Origin: Mugil cephalus
Taxonomy: Eukaryota > Chordata > Actinopteri > Mugiliformes > Mugilidae
Assembly: GCF_022458985.1 (NCBI RefSeq)
Contig: NC_061771.1
Span: 20,967,501 to 21,031,500 of the forward strand
Reading direction: 5' to 3'
Length of the DNA stretch: 64,000 nucleotides
In this document: positions 1-12,425 of the stretch, in pieces
How positions within the stretch are numbered: the stretch's first letter is position 1
Layout of the letters: every line of letters begins with the position of its first letter
Position numbers and translations under genes: made by a program
The notes under the pieces: model-generated
What the model was told of the DNA's origin: nothing
Seen by the model: the letters and a program-made list of their open reading frames with translations, nothing else
Databases searched by the model: none

Positions 1-124
1 GTCACCGCTGCCCTCCTCCAACACGACTCTGTAACAGCATAATTATAGTCGATGCACTTGGAGACATGCAGCATTAACTTATTTTTTTGTTGTTGTTGTT
101 GTTTTATCTAATGTGTACATTAGA

Positions 125-410
125 GCAGAGGTCTTCAACATTTTTCAGGCCAAAAACCAAGAAGAGAGAGATTAAGTAGGGACCCCCTACCTACTATATG
201 GGTTCTATATTAAACTCGGCCTAGTGCTATTTATAAATACACATTATTAGTTCCATTTTGCATTCAATATCAAGCTATCCCTTATCCCTTTACTAAAATA
301 TGTTTTGTGGAGGAAATTTTTAAAATATACATTTAAAAAATGTCTAATCAACCAAAGATTTTGCGAGCCCCCTCCAGTACCTCCACAGACCCCCTGTTGA
401 AGACCTATGC
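125..410. repeat. Short inverted-repeat element (MITE-like)
   Basis: The block is bounded by the inverted motif AGGTCTTCAACA near 129-140 and its reverse complement near 395-406. The interior is non-coding and AT-rich. This is the structure of a small non-autonomous DNA transposon; the superfamily is not clear because no clean target duplication is visible. It lies in the camsap3 intron upstream of the first visible exon. Confidence 0.5.
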
Positions 411-1018
411 ATTAGAGGATTGTTGCAGCATCTGAGCTGTAACGTTCACCTGTTTTATTTGATGTTGTAGAATTTAACCTGATCAGAAGTGAAGACTCAC
501 AGTCGACTCATCAGTGCCTGTCTCTGCTGCATGGACATCGGAGGACAAACGTCCTTGTTTTCACTTATATTTTTTCTTTTAACTCATAGTTTCTTTTTTC
601 ATTGTTTAGTTAGTGTTTTTTTTTTTTTGCAATGTATTTTTAACCTTTGCTCTGCACCTCCTGGTTGGCGTGTGTGCGCGTGTATATGTTCACTAATTGA
701 GGCATCACCGGTCTTGTGCTTTGTTTTCTATGGGTTTTCCTCACTTTGCAAGTTTGCTGGAGTGTGGCTGGCTTCCCACTTTGAGTCAAAGCTTTTATTT
801 GTTGTCTGACTGAAAGACGATCCCAGCTGGTTTGCCACTTTTAAGTCTATTTGAATTCTAACTTGTATTTGTACGTAACCCTTTTTATTTCTCTATCTTA
901 AATTCTTCTGCTCTTTTCTCTTCTACTGTCTAATTTGTTTTCCTGTTTGCACATCTCACCTCGTATTTTTCCCTCCTTTCTCAACTTCCTCCTCCTTCCC
1001 CCTCTTCTTCTTCTCTAG

Positions 1019-4000
1019 ATCCGCTATAGGAAGGATAAAGTGCAGTCTAAGCTGACTCCTACCTTCCCTCTGGTTTCTGCGGTCAAAGATCTGTCTAATG
1101 GGTGTGCAATAGCTGCTGTGTTGCACTTCTACTGCCCCAGCTTGCTGCCTCTTGAGGGTACACTCATGAACTCAGATTCTAACAGACATGCATCAATGTA
1201 TACGCACCATAATTAAATATTTATATGTAGTGGATGTATGCTTCCATCAGCCTAATGATGATGAGTAGAAAATCTCTTTGGTGGTGTCTTTCATTTTGAG
1301 AACTTCCTGTGCCCGTGCAGGTTTAAACAGACTTGCAACAATAATGGACACTGCGTATTTCCTATGAATATGTTTGTGTTTTTATTTATTCGGCTTATTC
1401 CAGATGTGTGTCTGAAAGACACCATGTCCGTGGCTGACAGTCTCTACAACCTGCAGCTGATCAAGGAGTTTTGTGAGAGCAGCCTGCAGAACTGCTGCCC
1501 CCTCGCTGTGGAGGACCTGCTCTACGCGCCACCGACTCTGCACGTGAGCATGATCTTTGCCGTTTTCACTGTGGTTTATTTTGATGTTTTAAAAATGGAT
1601 GCATGAATGGAAAAAGCTGTGCCTAGAAAGCAACTCCAGACTAACACACTGAGTTCTCTTTGAAGGAAAAATGTCCATGTGTTAAGGTTCAACTTAGCTT
1701 GACATCTGACCATCTTTCCAGTTTGGTATTGCCTGCTCTACGACTACGAGTACTCCTCCAGAGACGTTAATTTTTAAAATGCTGCCCGTCTTCTTGATCC
1801 ACGTATCATTTGGCCTTTTCCTCAGCTCAACATCATGAGCTTCATAGCGGAGCTGCTGGAGTGGTTTGAGGTTAAGAAGCCTGATTTCGTTCAGCCCATA
1901 CAACCCATTGACCTCACAGGTATGTCCCTTTAGCTCACGAATAAGAACATGACTCTATCATTGTTACACAGGCTTTGTGCATGTTTTATGAGTAAATACC
2001 AGATGGATCATCAGACCCTGAAATCGCTCCTTAAATTATTGTTTCTGTAACTTTCAGATGTTTCAGGGTTACTAGACTGCACCAGTCCTCTCGGTGGAAA
2101 CAGCAACAGGTACCAGCAGCTCATTAACACCACCACACCCATGCATACATCCTCAAATATAAGTCCATCAGAAGTAAAAACATGTTTTTCATGAACCACT
2201 TGATAAAACCTGACAAACACTGACAAATGAGACCCGGTCAAAATCAAAGTAGACCCCAACCAATACATAGAATCAAACGTTCTGTAGTTCTGTATTGTGT
2301 AACCATATTGTCCATTTTCAGTGGTTCCCCTTCACTTATCTTCAAGCAACCCTTTGTGCCCATTTCCTCCCCAGTGTCACCTGGTAAGAAACATTGAAGA
2401 CAGTGAATATGCCTTTTCTGTGCCTTATCGTTTTTGCATTTGAATGCAATTAGTCGTTGCATTAGACTCATTTATTTTTTAATTTTCTTTGCAGAAAACA
2501 AAAGTTGGACAAAGAAACAAATTAGGTAAATACACCAAAGACTCTGTGTGATTTTTATTGTAATTGTTGTGCTGCATTCATTTTTTTATCTTAATTTTTT
2601 AATCTTCTTTTTTTGGCTTCTGTGGTCTCTGCTTTGTCATACTTGTTGGCACAACGCATCCATTTCTCCATTTTTTTGTCGCCACCCACCTCTCCGCAGT
2701 CGTCCTCTGTCAGCAGTGACTTTCAGCATCCCATTTGGCCTGGACAGTGATGTTGACATTGTCATGGGAAACCCAATAGATTCTGTCTTTCGCTCCGTCA
2801 GCACTGACAGCCTCACCACCGGCATCCCCGCAATGACCTCACCGGTGACTTCCGCGGGGATGACGCGTGTCCCGTACAGCCCTCCGGAGGACCTCAGCCA
2901 CCTGGTCAGCTCTTCAGCCCCAACACAGCGGTCTTCCTGGGGCCCGTATGCGCACACAGCACCACTGGGAGAGCTGCCAACCATTGAGGAGGCTCTACAG
3001 GCGGTACATGTCCCTGGCGGCAAAGATCGGAAGAAGGGAAGGGCAGTTGAGAAAAATGGTAGAAGCGTGTTGTCGGGTAGGCCAGAGCCGAGGTTGCGGC
3101 CAGAGGGAGCCCCTGCGGGTTTTTACCTGCACTCCCCCGAAGAAAATAACCCACAGCTTAGTAGCTCAGCACCCTGTCGTTCTGGAGTCCTCCACCGACC
3201 AGCAGGAGGAGAACTGGGCGACACTGGAAGACAGGGTCGGGGAGAGAGGAGGGACATGTCAAGAGATGATGACTCTGTACTGCGAGATGGGAGCGTCGAC
3301 TCGTCCGAAGCATCGGATGATACGCCGAGAAATGCTCCCGGTAATATCAGACCGAGTAGCGGCCGCCAGGGGAACCACAGCACCAGCAACAGTCCACGGA
3401 TGACGAGCTTTGCTGAGCGGAGAGACAACCGAAGAAGACATCCCGCTGCTCCTGGCGAGGACTCGGCTTCTGCTCCGACAACTCCCGGGACTCCGCACAC
3501 ACCCTCCACCCCAGCGGGGGCACCTGGTCACCAGGACAGCCCAGGACCCAGAGGACCTGAACCAGGCTCAGAGGCCTGGGAGCTGGGAGCTCGACTTGAG
3601 GAAAAACGCAAAAGCATTGAAGCTCAGAAAAGACGTATCGAAGCCATTTTTGCAAAGCACAGACAGAGACTCGGAAAAACTGCTTTCCTTCAGCTGAAAA
3701 GAGAGCAGGGAGAGGGAGGAGGTGAAGGAGCAGAGGAGGACACCATGACCCTGGAGGAACGCCTCACTCACATGGAGGAACAACTGAAACATGAAGAGGA
3801 GAAAGAAAAGAAAGAGAAAGACGGAGAGGCAGAGAAAGAGAAGCCATCCATTTCCAATCCTCCTCGATTAGAGAAGCAGGTCACGTTCTCTATAGAAAGT
3901 AAGAAAGGAGCAGAGAATGAAAAGGGAGCAGAGAAACCAGGTGAAGCTGTCTTTGTGGAATACAATGAAGTGGTGCAGAAACTGAGTGAAGCCCTGCAGT

Positions 4001-7000
4001 CACTACAGAAGGACATGCAAAAACTTACAGAACAGCAGCAGCAGCTCATGACCAACCAAAGACCAAGAAACACGCCCAAAACGACTCCAAAGTCAGCACC
4101 TAGAGTTAATACCAAAACCCCTCCGCACACTCCAACAAAGACACCACCAAGAACCCCGACAAAGACTCCTTCCAGGAGCAATAGCAAAGCTTGGGTCATT
4201 CCTTCTCCTCCCATTCCTCCCACTGCTTCTTCCCCATCACGCCGTTCTCACGCTCTTTCCTCTTCCCCAAAAACTATAATCTCCTCCTCCTGCCCAGCTC
4301 CTCGCACTAAGATTCACTCTTCCGCGAGCCCTCGCAGCCCCAAACACCACGCGCGACTCCAACATCAACCCCACCCACGACCATCTGAACTCAAGTTCCC
4401 CCCACTCAATCGTGTCCTGACGCCGACCCACAACGTGGACACGCTCCCCCACTTGCGGCGCGTGTCCCCGAGCAAGTGTCAGGTGCAGACTACCTCCTCC
4501 TTCCGTATCGGTGGGCCACGGACTCCCCAGGAATGTCCTCAGACTGCCCAGCAACCGCAGCCTGACGAGAACACCTCAGACACAGGCTCCAGCGAGACAC
4601 CCACCCAGTTCAGCTTGGAGCTGGAGCAGGAGGATGCGGAGGCTGTTGGGGGACTGCCAATCTTGACCCAGCCCAGACAGGATCACCCGAGGGCGGCTGG
4701 TGGCAGTAGCTCTGGTGCTCCTTCCGAGTGCTCCTTTGGAAGCGAGACTTTGTCCCTGTCTGCGGCGTACAGCGCAGCAGGAGAAGGCGGAAGAGGTGCA
4801 GGTGCAGGTGCAGGTAAGCGCTCCAGCATGCTTGAGGTGTCGTTGTCATCTCTCGGAGGACCAGAGGGGGGCAGTGACGAGCCAACCGATGAGGGGCAGG
4901 AGTTTTCCTCCGATTCAATGAGCGACCACACAGAATCTGCCATGGAGCCCGCTAAAGAATTTGTGGCAGAACCCTTTGACCCTCTTGAGCAACTGAACCT
5001 GGCCACAGAAGCAGCGGATTTGCCAGAACAACAAACTGAATCGAAAGAAGAACAAACAAGACGGGACGAGGCTTTGGAGCCAAGCGTGGAGCAGAATGAA
5101 CCAGGAGCCAGAGGAGGAATTGGATTCTTCTTCGTGGTAAGTTGCACATCGAAAATAAGAGAAACAAGTGCCGTTCTTTCCGCTTGCACGTGAATTCGGT
5201 TTTGACAGCTGTGTGTATGGTTGTGTGGTTGCAGGACGAGGCACAAAGTGAGGAGGATATGGCCCAGCGTAGAGCCATGTTGTTGGAACGGCAGCAGAAG
5301 AGAACGGAGGAGCTGAAGAAGAGGAGACAGTGGCATGAGCAAGAAAGAGAAAACAGGTAACTCACATTCGAGTCATTTGGCGTATTGCAGCACATGAATT
5401 TGTCAGTTAACTTTTGTCCAAAGCGATAGCTACATACATGTATGAGTATCATAATTCCTCTTTGTCTGTTTCAGACCAACATCCTCCGACAAAAGAGTGG
5501 CCTCTCCCTGCAATACGCCTCCCGCAGGCACAACCTCACCGTCCCCCACACCCCCGGCTACTCCGGCTCGTCGTGGAGATTTCACACGAGGGGAGTACGC
5601 TCGGAGGCACCAGCTCAGAATCATGGAGGACCTGGACAAAGTGCTTAAGCAGAAATCATCCAATCAGGGTCGATCCTCCACTAAGAAAGCCCGCTCCCGG
5701 CCTCGCAGCATGACCAGGGAGGAGACACAGCTGTCTCTGAGTCCAGCCAAAGGAGCAATAGGTAAAGTGATCATCTATTTTAAGTCTGTTTGTTGCAGAG
5801 TTCAATAACTATGGTCTTAAACAATTTAACCTTTGTTTTCTCAGGACCTAAATTGAACAAAGTCTATTCTCACTCCTCATTGAACTTGGCAGCCACAGGA
5901 GAACCAGGAAACAACGCAAATGACCCCACAAAGAAACCCAGCAGGTACATCACATACGTCACATATATGCCCCTTTTCTGTCATTTCTTAGCCAATAACT
6001 GTAGCATAGACTGAGTTGACAGTACTGACCAGTGGTTCGTCATTTTAGGGTTAGGCTTATAGCTTAAGTTTAGTACTGACATCTTTGATTCTGCAAGGTC
6101 GAAGCCTAATGATTATGATTGTGCACATGAGAGTGCACGTCATAATGTGAAATGTAAAAGTAATGATCACATTATTCAGACATTAATGCTAATCTTGTTC
6201 ATAGATAATCCTTCATCATCTTGGCACTAAATGGTAATCTAAATCAACACAGCAACATTAGGCTTAAAGAATTTGCTTAGTTGCAAAAGTTTTAAATATG
6301 CAAGATAATATGCTAATTGGTTCAATTGCTTGCTGTAGATGATACGCAACACATACTCTGTGGGAAAGTAAAATAGACTGGGTATGAACTGTCACCAGTC
6401 ACATGAAGCTGGTATTTGTAGCTTATGGTCAGGCACCGAGCATAAGCGATTTTTTTAATAACAAAATTACAGCAAATACTAGCTAGCTTACTGGAAAAAA
6501 TAGACTGGTCTACACATGTGCTAATGTAACATACTTCAGAGACATGACATTCTCTCATATTGTGTGAGCACATCATTGTTTAAATGGCAATCCAACTTTT
6601 CAATCTGCTTTTTTAATCAGTGCGTCTAATGGCAACAATATTGCAGGAGAATTGAATATATATCAACCATCTTGTGACAATTCAAAGATCTGCTGGGAAA
6701 CTTTTGGCGACTTTTTGCACCCCCACCCCATAGAAATGACACTCCTTGATGGCAGCAGCCATCCCAACAAGGTGTTGACCTGGCCTCAAAATTCCCTAGA
6801 TCCCAAACTGATCAAGTATCTGTGGGGTGATCCACCATCTCCTCCACTCAATCATAGGACCATAAGGCCCCCACTGACACCGTTCAGAAAGCCCATTCTC
6901 TGAGGCACAAGAGAGACCTACACAATATTAGGAAGGTGGTCATAATGTTATGTCTGATTAGTTTGAATAAGATGTTATAGTTCTTTTATTGAGGACGATA

Positions 7001-7925
7001 GCAAGAGACTATCTCACTCAGTTACTCACTACTCAATCTTCAATCAAGTATAATGAGATGAGGGCTCATTGTGTCATTGTTTTCGCTCTCCAGCAGCCGC
7101 CCTGATTCTCCGTCAAGGTGCGTCACTCCGAGTCGCCTGGTCAACCAGAACGGAGATAAGGACTGGGAGAGCGGTTCCAATGGAAACTCACCTGCCCCAG
7201 AATACACAGGTACAAGCCCAAGCAGTACAGTATCTCTCAGGTCTTGACTGCTTGTCTTTTTTTTTTCTTTTTTTTTTTTTAGTTTTAAACATGGGTTTGT
7301 GAAAATCAATGCGTCTGTGTTTGTGTTTTCAGGACCAAAACTCTTTAAAGAACCAAGTTTCAAGTCCAACAAATTCATCATTCATAACGCCCTCTCTCGT
7401 TGCTGCCTCGCTGGGAAGGTCAATGAAACGCAAAAAAACAAGATCGTTGAGGTAGATTTTGCTTCACTACTAGTGAAAATCAGATACATTAATGCTCTTC
7501 ATCATTATTTGTACATATAAATATTGTGCAAGCAGATAGAAACGACCACCGACATGATTATTTACCACACTTTCATGTTGTTCCAACCTCAGGAGATGGA
7601 GAAGAGTCCTGCCAACCACTTCCTCATCCTCTTCCGCGACTCCAACTGTCAGTTCAGGGGTGTTTACACCATGAACCCCGACTCTCAGGAGCTCGCTCGG
7701 GTGGCTGGAGTGGGCCCGCGGACTCTCAGCTCCACCCAGGTGGAGTCCATCTACAAATACAGCTCAGACAGGAAGCAGTTCAGTGCCATCCCCTCGAAAA
7801 CCATGGGCATGAGCGTGGACGCCTTCACCATCCCCAGCCACCTCTGGCAAGGAGGAGGAGGAGGAGGAGCAGGAGGAGGAAGCAGAAGAGCAAGCATTAC
7901 TAAGAAGGCGGTTATTTCCAAGTGA
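1019..7925 (+). CDS. camsap3: Calmodulin-regulated spectrin-associated protein 3 (CAMSAP3), 3' part
   Basis: CAMSAP proteins bind and stabilise free microtubule minus ends. Visible exons: 1019-1157, 1404-1543, 1826-1919, 2058-2109, 2322-2383, 2495-2525, 2700-5136, 5235-5356, 5475-5761, 5845-5944, 7094-7209, 7333-7451, 7593-7925. All junctions are GT-AG and in phase, giving 1343 residues; the N-terminus lies off the left edge. Order of parts: end of the calponin-homology domain (first three exons; DVCLKDTMSVADSLYNLQL), a CAMSAP-specific stretch (VTFSIPFGLDSDVD, LPTIEEAL, APAGFYLHSPE), a Ser/Pro/Arg-rich linker, the coiled coil LEEKRKSIEAQKRRIEAIFAKH, a TPxK-rich basic repeat, a second coiled coil (EDMAQRRAMLLERQQKR), and the C-terminal CKK microtubule-binding domain (GPKLFKEPS to HLWQ). 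CKK details (ANHFLILFRDSNCQFR, VDAFTI) fit CAMSAP3 better than CAMSAP1 or CAMSAP2. The 2.4-kb central exon is typical of the family. The protein ends in a Gly-rich, basic tail. Confidence 0.93.
6643..6960 (+). mobile_element. 5'-truncated copy of the window's recurrent TA-flanked element
   Basis: Lies in the intron between the camsap3 exons ending 5944 and starting 7094. It contains the internal block shared with the copies at 18136, 43478, 46988 and 51308 (CCATCTTGTGACAATTC early, WPQNSLDPK-type frame in the middle) and ends with the shared right terminus GGTGGTCATAATGTTATG. The left terminal inverted repeat is missing. Confidence 0.75.
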
Positions 7926-8375
7926 GGATGAAATCACAACATCTCGGTGGCACATCATTAAAGAAAACACTAATAATTAGACTGTAATTACAGTGAACAC
8001 TGTTGTCAACCATGAAAAGCAGTTATTTATATGCATACAGATAGTGTGTGTGCATAAATACACCTTACCTCTCTGGCCCTCAGACTTTAGAAATTAGAAA
8101 TATTAAACGGTTGTCTCCTTTATGTACGAGTTGAATGCACAGCTTTCAAAGAGGCACTGATACAGGGGAAGGTTTTGTAAATTCTTAAATGCACAATGGA
8201 GAGTTACTTTTAAAAAGTCTCATTACGTATACTTTCATTGTTTGAAGTGCAAACATGAAAAAAAAAATATTTCGAAAGAAAATGGAACAGTTTTCGAGTT
8301 GTTTATTGACAAACACATTCACAATGATGCGATTACGGTTTGTTTCTTCTCAGTCCGTCAATAAAACCCTTTTTT
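7926..8375 (+). other. camsap3: Probable 3' UTR of camsap3
   Basis: Non-coding sequence after the TGA at 7923-7925. The first good AATAAA polyadenylation hexamer is at 8360-8365, followed by a T-rich stretch. A later AATAAA-like site near 9085 could extend the transcript. The end is inferred from the hexamer only. Confidence 0.5.
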
Positions 8376-9386
8376 TTTTTTACACACAGTCAAACGAGCA
8401 GTAAAAATGCCTTCGTCTACCAGGACTTTTATTTCCTTATCGACGTTAATTCTACCAACAGCTCTCGGTAGAGGTGGGTTGAAGCACATTTTGTTTTGCC
8501 TAATGATAGCCATAACCATGTAATGCAGAGAGAAGGTTTCCTTTTGGAACATCTGTAAATGTGTCGGTGGTTTTCAGTGATGATTGCCACAGCATGGATG
8601 GTTATTTACTGTATGTGCTATAAGCTAAAATATCCAAGTGAAGACTTGTGGTTTGATGGAACTATGTTGACGGTATGTGAGCATTACATAAAACGTTTTA
8701 TACACCGATCTACACCAAGGTTACATTTAGTACCCGGGTGGTTGTGCTCTTGGGTTGGGACGGGCACCAGTGGTCGGTTCCATTTCTAAGCCAGTGACAA
8801 CCTCAAAGCTCCGCTGGCCTTTAATCTCCTACTGAATCTTTCATTTCTAAGTCGTTGTGTGCCTCTTTCTGACACGTCTACAGGCATTTGCCATGACAGG
8901 AAAAAAACAAGTTGGAGTAATAAACAAACAAGTGCCAACTCAGGGAAATGGTTGTTTGCAAATCAGTATCATTGTTATTATTGGATATAACTAAAGTAAG
9001 CAGCAAACATCAATTTCCCTTGCAGGAAAAGAAAAAGAATATTCAGGACATCCTTAATGAATTCCACAGAGCAGACACATGAAATAATAAAGTATCATTA
9101 TCATGCAGCATTACGCAGCACACTTTAGTCAAAACATCGAACAAACTACCTGAAAAGATTCAGTAGGGGGGTTAGAAAGGATTGGTTCAAATGCTGTTGT
9201 AACCCTCTCCCTACTCTCGGTACTCTGTTAAACTGGTGTGTTTCAAACCAGCAGACATGTATAAAAAAAGCAAACTGGATTAAACTCCACTGATCAAGTT
9301 GTGTTTCTCTGTCGTTCTTCTTCACACTGATGATTCAGATTGGCCATGAGTCTCCAGGGAGAGACAGAAACTTGGAGGTCGCAAAA

Positions 9387-9409
9387 ATAAATAAATAAAT
9401 AAATAAATG
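9387..9409 (+). repeat. (AAAT)n microsatellite
   Basis: About six tandem AAAT units in the camsap3 - SOUL interval. Confidence 0.85.
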
Positions 9410-9489
9410 AGTTGAATGAAACTGAAAATAATGTGGGCAGCATCTGTATGGATACGTTTCATCTTCCTCTACTGAATTAATTCAGTGTT

Positions 9490-10150
9490 GTCAATCAAAA
9501 GATTCAGATCAGAAAGCTTTATGTGCTTCGCACTGTGCACTTGTTGACCCCTTTCTGTCACACTGTGTAGAAGTTTGGGGAAATACTAACAAACAAAAAA
9601 AAGAGCAATAAGGATAGTACACCCTGAAATTTCCAGACCTGAAACATATTTTTAAATTTTTGGAAAAAAGTGGCATCACATATGATTTAAGAGGGAAGCT
9701 TAAATTCAAAAACCCCACTATCCGTATTACACTGAGAATGATGTACAGTTCAGTTTGTGGGGTTAGAATATGGAATGATATGGAGGAGGAAATAGAAATG
9801 TGCAATAACATCACACATTTTAAAAACAAATGTACGTTTTATCTAATAATTATTTTGAGCTAGATAATTTTAAAAACAAATTTAGACTCTTTTACATAGA
9901 ATGTATCTTAATTATGTTTAATGCTTAAAATGTTCAAAATAATAAATGATTTTTGTTTTTGTGTGTAATATAAAGGAGCAGAACAAGAAAAGCTTCATTC
10001 TGTCCCTTCTCAAACTAAATTAGAATTTTTTTTGTTCTTTTTTGTTGTTATGATTATTGTTTTATTTTGTTGTTAGAAATTGAAACAACTTGTACTTGCT
10101 TTTACGTGTTGATGGTTCAAGAAAAAGATCAAATTGAATCAAATCAAATA
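9490..10150 (+). mobile_element. LINE (non-LTR retrotransposon) 3' end fragment
   Basis: Broken reading frames on the + strand give a recognisable end of a LINE reverse-transcriptase ORF: KKRAIRIVHPEI, then LRGKLKFKNPTIRI, then SVCGVRIWNDMEEE and NITHFKNK. Stops and frame changes interrupt them, so the copy is dead. The typical fish LINE 3' part follows (AGCAGAACAAGAAAAGCTTC, about 9977-9996) with a degenerate tail of A-rich repeats near 10120-10150. The clade (L2/Rex1-like) is a guess from the C-terminal pattern. Confidence 0.7.
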
Positions 10151-12425
10151 TGATCACATCTAACCCTCTGGAGTGGACAGGACCGTGTTGCACATGTCAG
10201 CAAAGTTGTAACACAATTGATTTATGGGGTGTGTAAACACATATAATTTTATCGGAACATTTTATTTACATTCCATGTAAATACTTAGAACAATACACTT
10301 TTTGATTTTATCACCTAACAAGCAACGGAAAACTCAAATCTTAAAGGCCAAACATTTGTATAACTGTGCAAGAAACGAGAGTGTGTAACTAATTCTGTAT
10401 GTGGATGAAGTTCAGCGTCCAATAACACAATGAGCCCAACAAGAGTTGATGTTTTTTTTATTGCTCCTTCCTCAGAACATACAGTATGTAGCTCAGAGAT
10501 GCATCAGTAGAGAATGACATTTACTAGATCACATAACTGTTATTGCATTGGTTTTATCAGCAGGATTCTTTGGGATCTTTGGGGCGGCCTTACAACTATT
10601 TCTACTGGACTAGAGAGGATCAGGAAAATAACAGGAATAATATGAAATCTCAAAGTCTGATGAAGATTTCACTTGAGGGAAGAGCAGAAGTTGGGACATA
10701 TTTGTAGTGGACAAAACGTCTGGAAACAAAGTTTTGTTTTCTCTCTAAAGTGTAACATTAACGTTATCATCACCAGCCATTAATGTTTTCTACAGGTGTA
10801 ACAGGTACAACGTCACCCCTGACTTCAAGCCATTTTCCCTTTTTTGCGCGTCCTCAAAATGCTGGTGGACCACAAGACACAAATGAAACGCTTTCTCATA
10901 ACAACACTGCTCTACAGCACCTCTAGTGGTGAAAGAGGCACACAGGCACCTTTAAAAATAACGTGGGCAAACACAAAATAACACAAATTTAATTCATTTT
11001 GACACATTTAGGTTATTTTTTTTATTTTATTTTTTTTTTTTAATCAAGAGTAGCTACTGGCCCAGGCTGGGGAACTATCTAGTTAAGTCTTAAAACATTT
11101 GTTCTGTGGCCAGAGGTTATGTTTCTGGGTTTTCAGATTTGGCCTTGAATGCGACATCTCAGGATTGCCTAGAGTGAACTTCATTAAGTCTGTCACAAAC
11201 TTGGGCTCAAGGATGAATCGATCAGAATTTAGTTGCCAAAGGTCAAAGGTCACTGTGAACTCATACTAAAATTCTGGATAAATTCGACCAACATGTGTAC
11301 AAGGATAAAATGATGGTCAGCTTCATCGTGAAATTTACTTATTATCGTGCCTCAATAACAGAAGGGGAGACTTAGACCATATTTTACACTCGGTCAGATA
11401 AGAAAGGTGAAACAATTTTACAGCATGTTTCGTATGGGGAGTGATTCATCAGAATAACAAATATGATAATTATGCCAAATGATCCACATAATGGTCTTTT
11501 ATTATATTCCTTCCGAATCATTATTACGTACATTGTACTGCAACATCAAAGATGCTAAGACGCTTATTGCTCGTACTTATTTTTGCTGAGTTTTTCACTG
11601 AAAGACTATCCATAGACTTAAGGAGACATATTGCAGACTGCATGTTATTAACAACCCCCATGTCTGAGGCTGTGTGTATGTTATTAATACAGGTAGGCTC
11701 ACTAAAATGGCCCAAAAAAGTCCATCACAAAACTACTTTCTAAGCAAAATTTTAGCAGGACATATTGCCAGTGTATTTGCAGGAATTTTTGAGCACAAAG
11801 GTTTGATCCAATGTTTAAAAAAATCTCAGTTATTAGATTTAAGACGGCGGCAAAGATCCCATTGAATGTGAACACTGAAGTTATAATGATTCGCCAACAT
11901 GTTGCCACACATCTGATAAACGTAACTGATGAAGCTGGAACTGTAGGAAGCTATGGCCGGACGGACAGCTTAAAGAATCACAGCATCATACTCCACATTA
12001 AGATACTTAAGTCTCCTCTGATATAATGGATATAATGAACTACACACCAAGTTTCCACTGAATTCCTCTCATTCGTCGAGTTACATCTGTATCTGCCTTC
12101 AGTGCTAGCTCTGTGAATCAACACAATAACTTTGGATACTAACTTACTTACATCTTACTTAATTCTATGGCGCAGTAGCAGTTTGATAACCACAGAGCGA
12201 TAAAGGGGGAAAGGTCGTGTGTGAGTGATACAAGAAGCTGCAGATGCAAAGCCGTGATAGAACATATAGTTAAACACTAAGTGCCATTAAGGAGGAGTTG
12301 GTGTAATACACGGGAATAGAGATAAGGAAGAAGAGAACAGCATGTCCATCTATTACATACATTCAATCAAGTTTTCGACACTCCTTCCTGTTTAGATTCC
12401 ATGTTACTATACCTGGAGAAGCTGC

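Larger units (their letters stand above)
8376..12425. other. Intergenic space between camsap3 and the SOUL gene
   Basis: Apart from the LINE fragment, a (AAAT)n tract and possible 3' UTR sequence of either flanking gene, I see no coding exon with splice signals, no RNA gene and no second gene. Composition is AT-rich. Short reading frames near 11.5-12.0 kb on both strands lack family features. Confidence 0.6.

Noticed and set aside
4683..5342. 219-codon minus-strand frame
   Set aside because: Shadow of the large camsap3 exon; the + strand carries the coiled coil and CAMSAP signature in phase with its neighbours.
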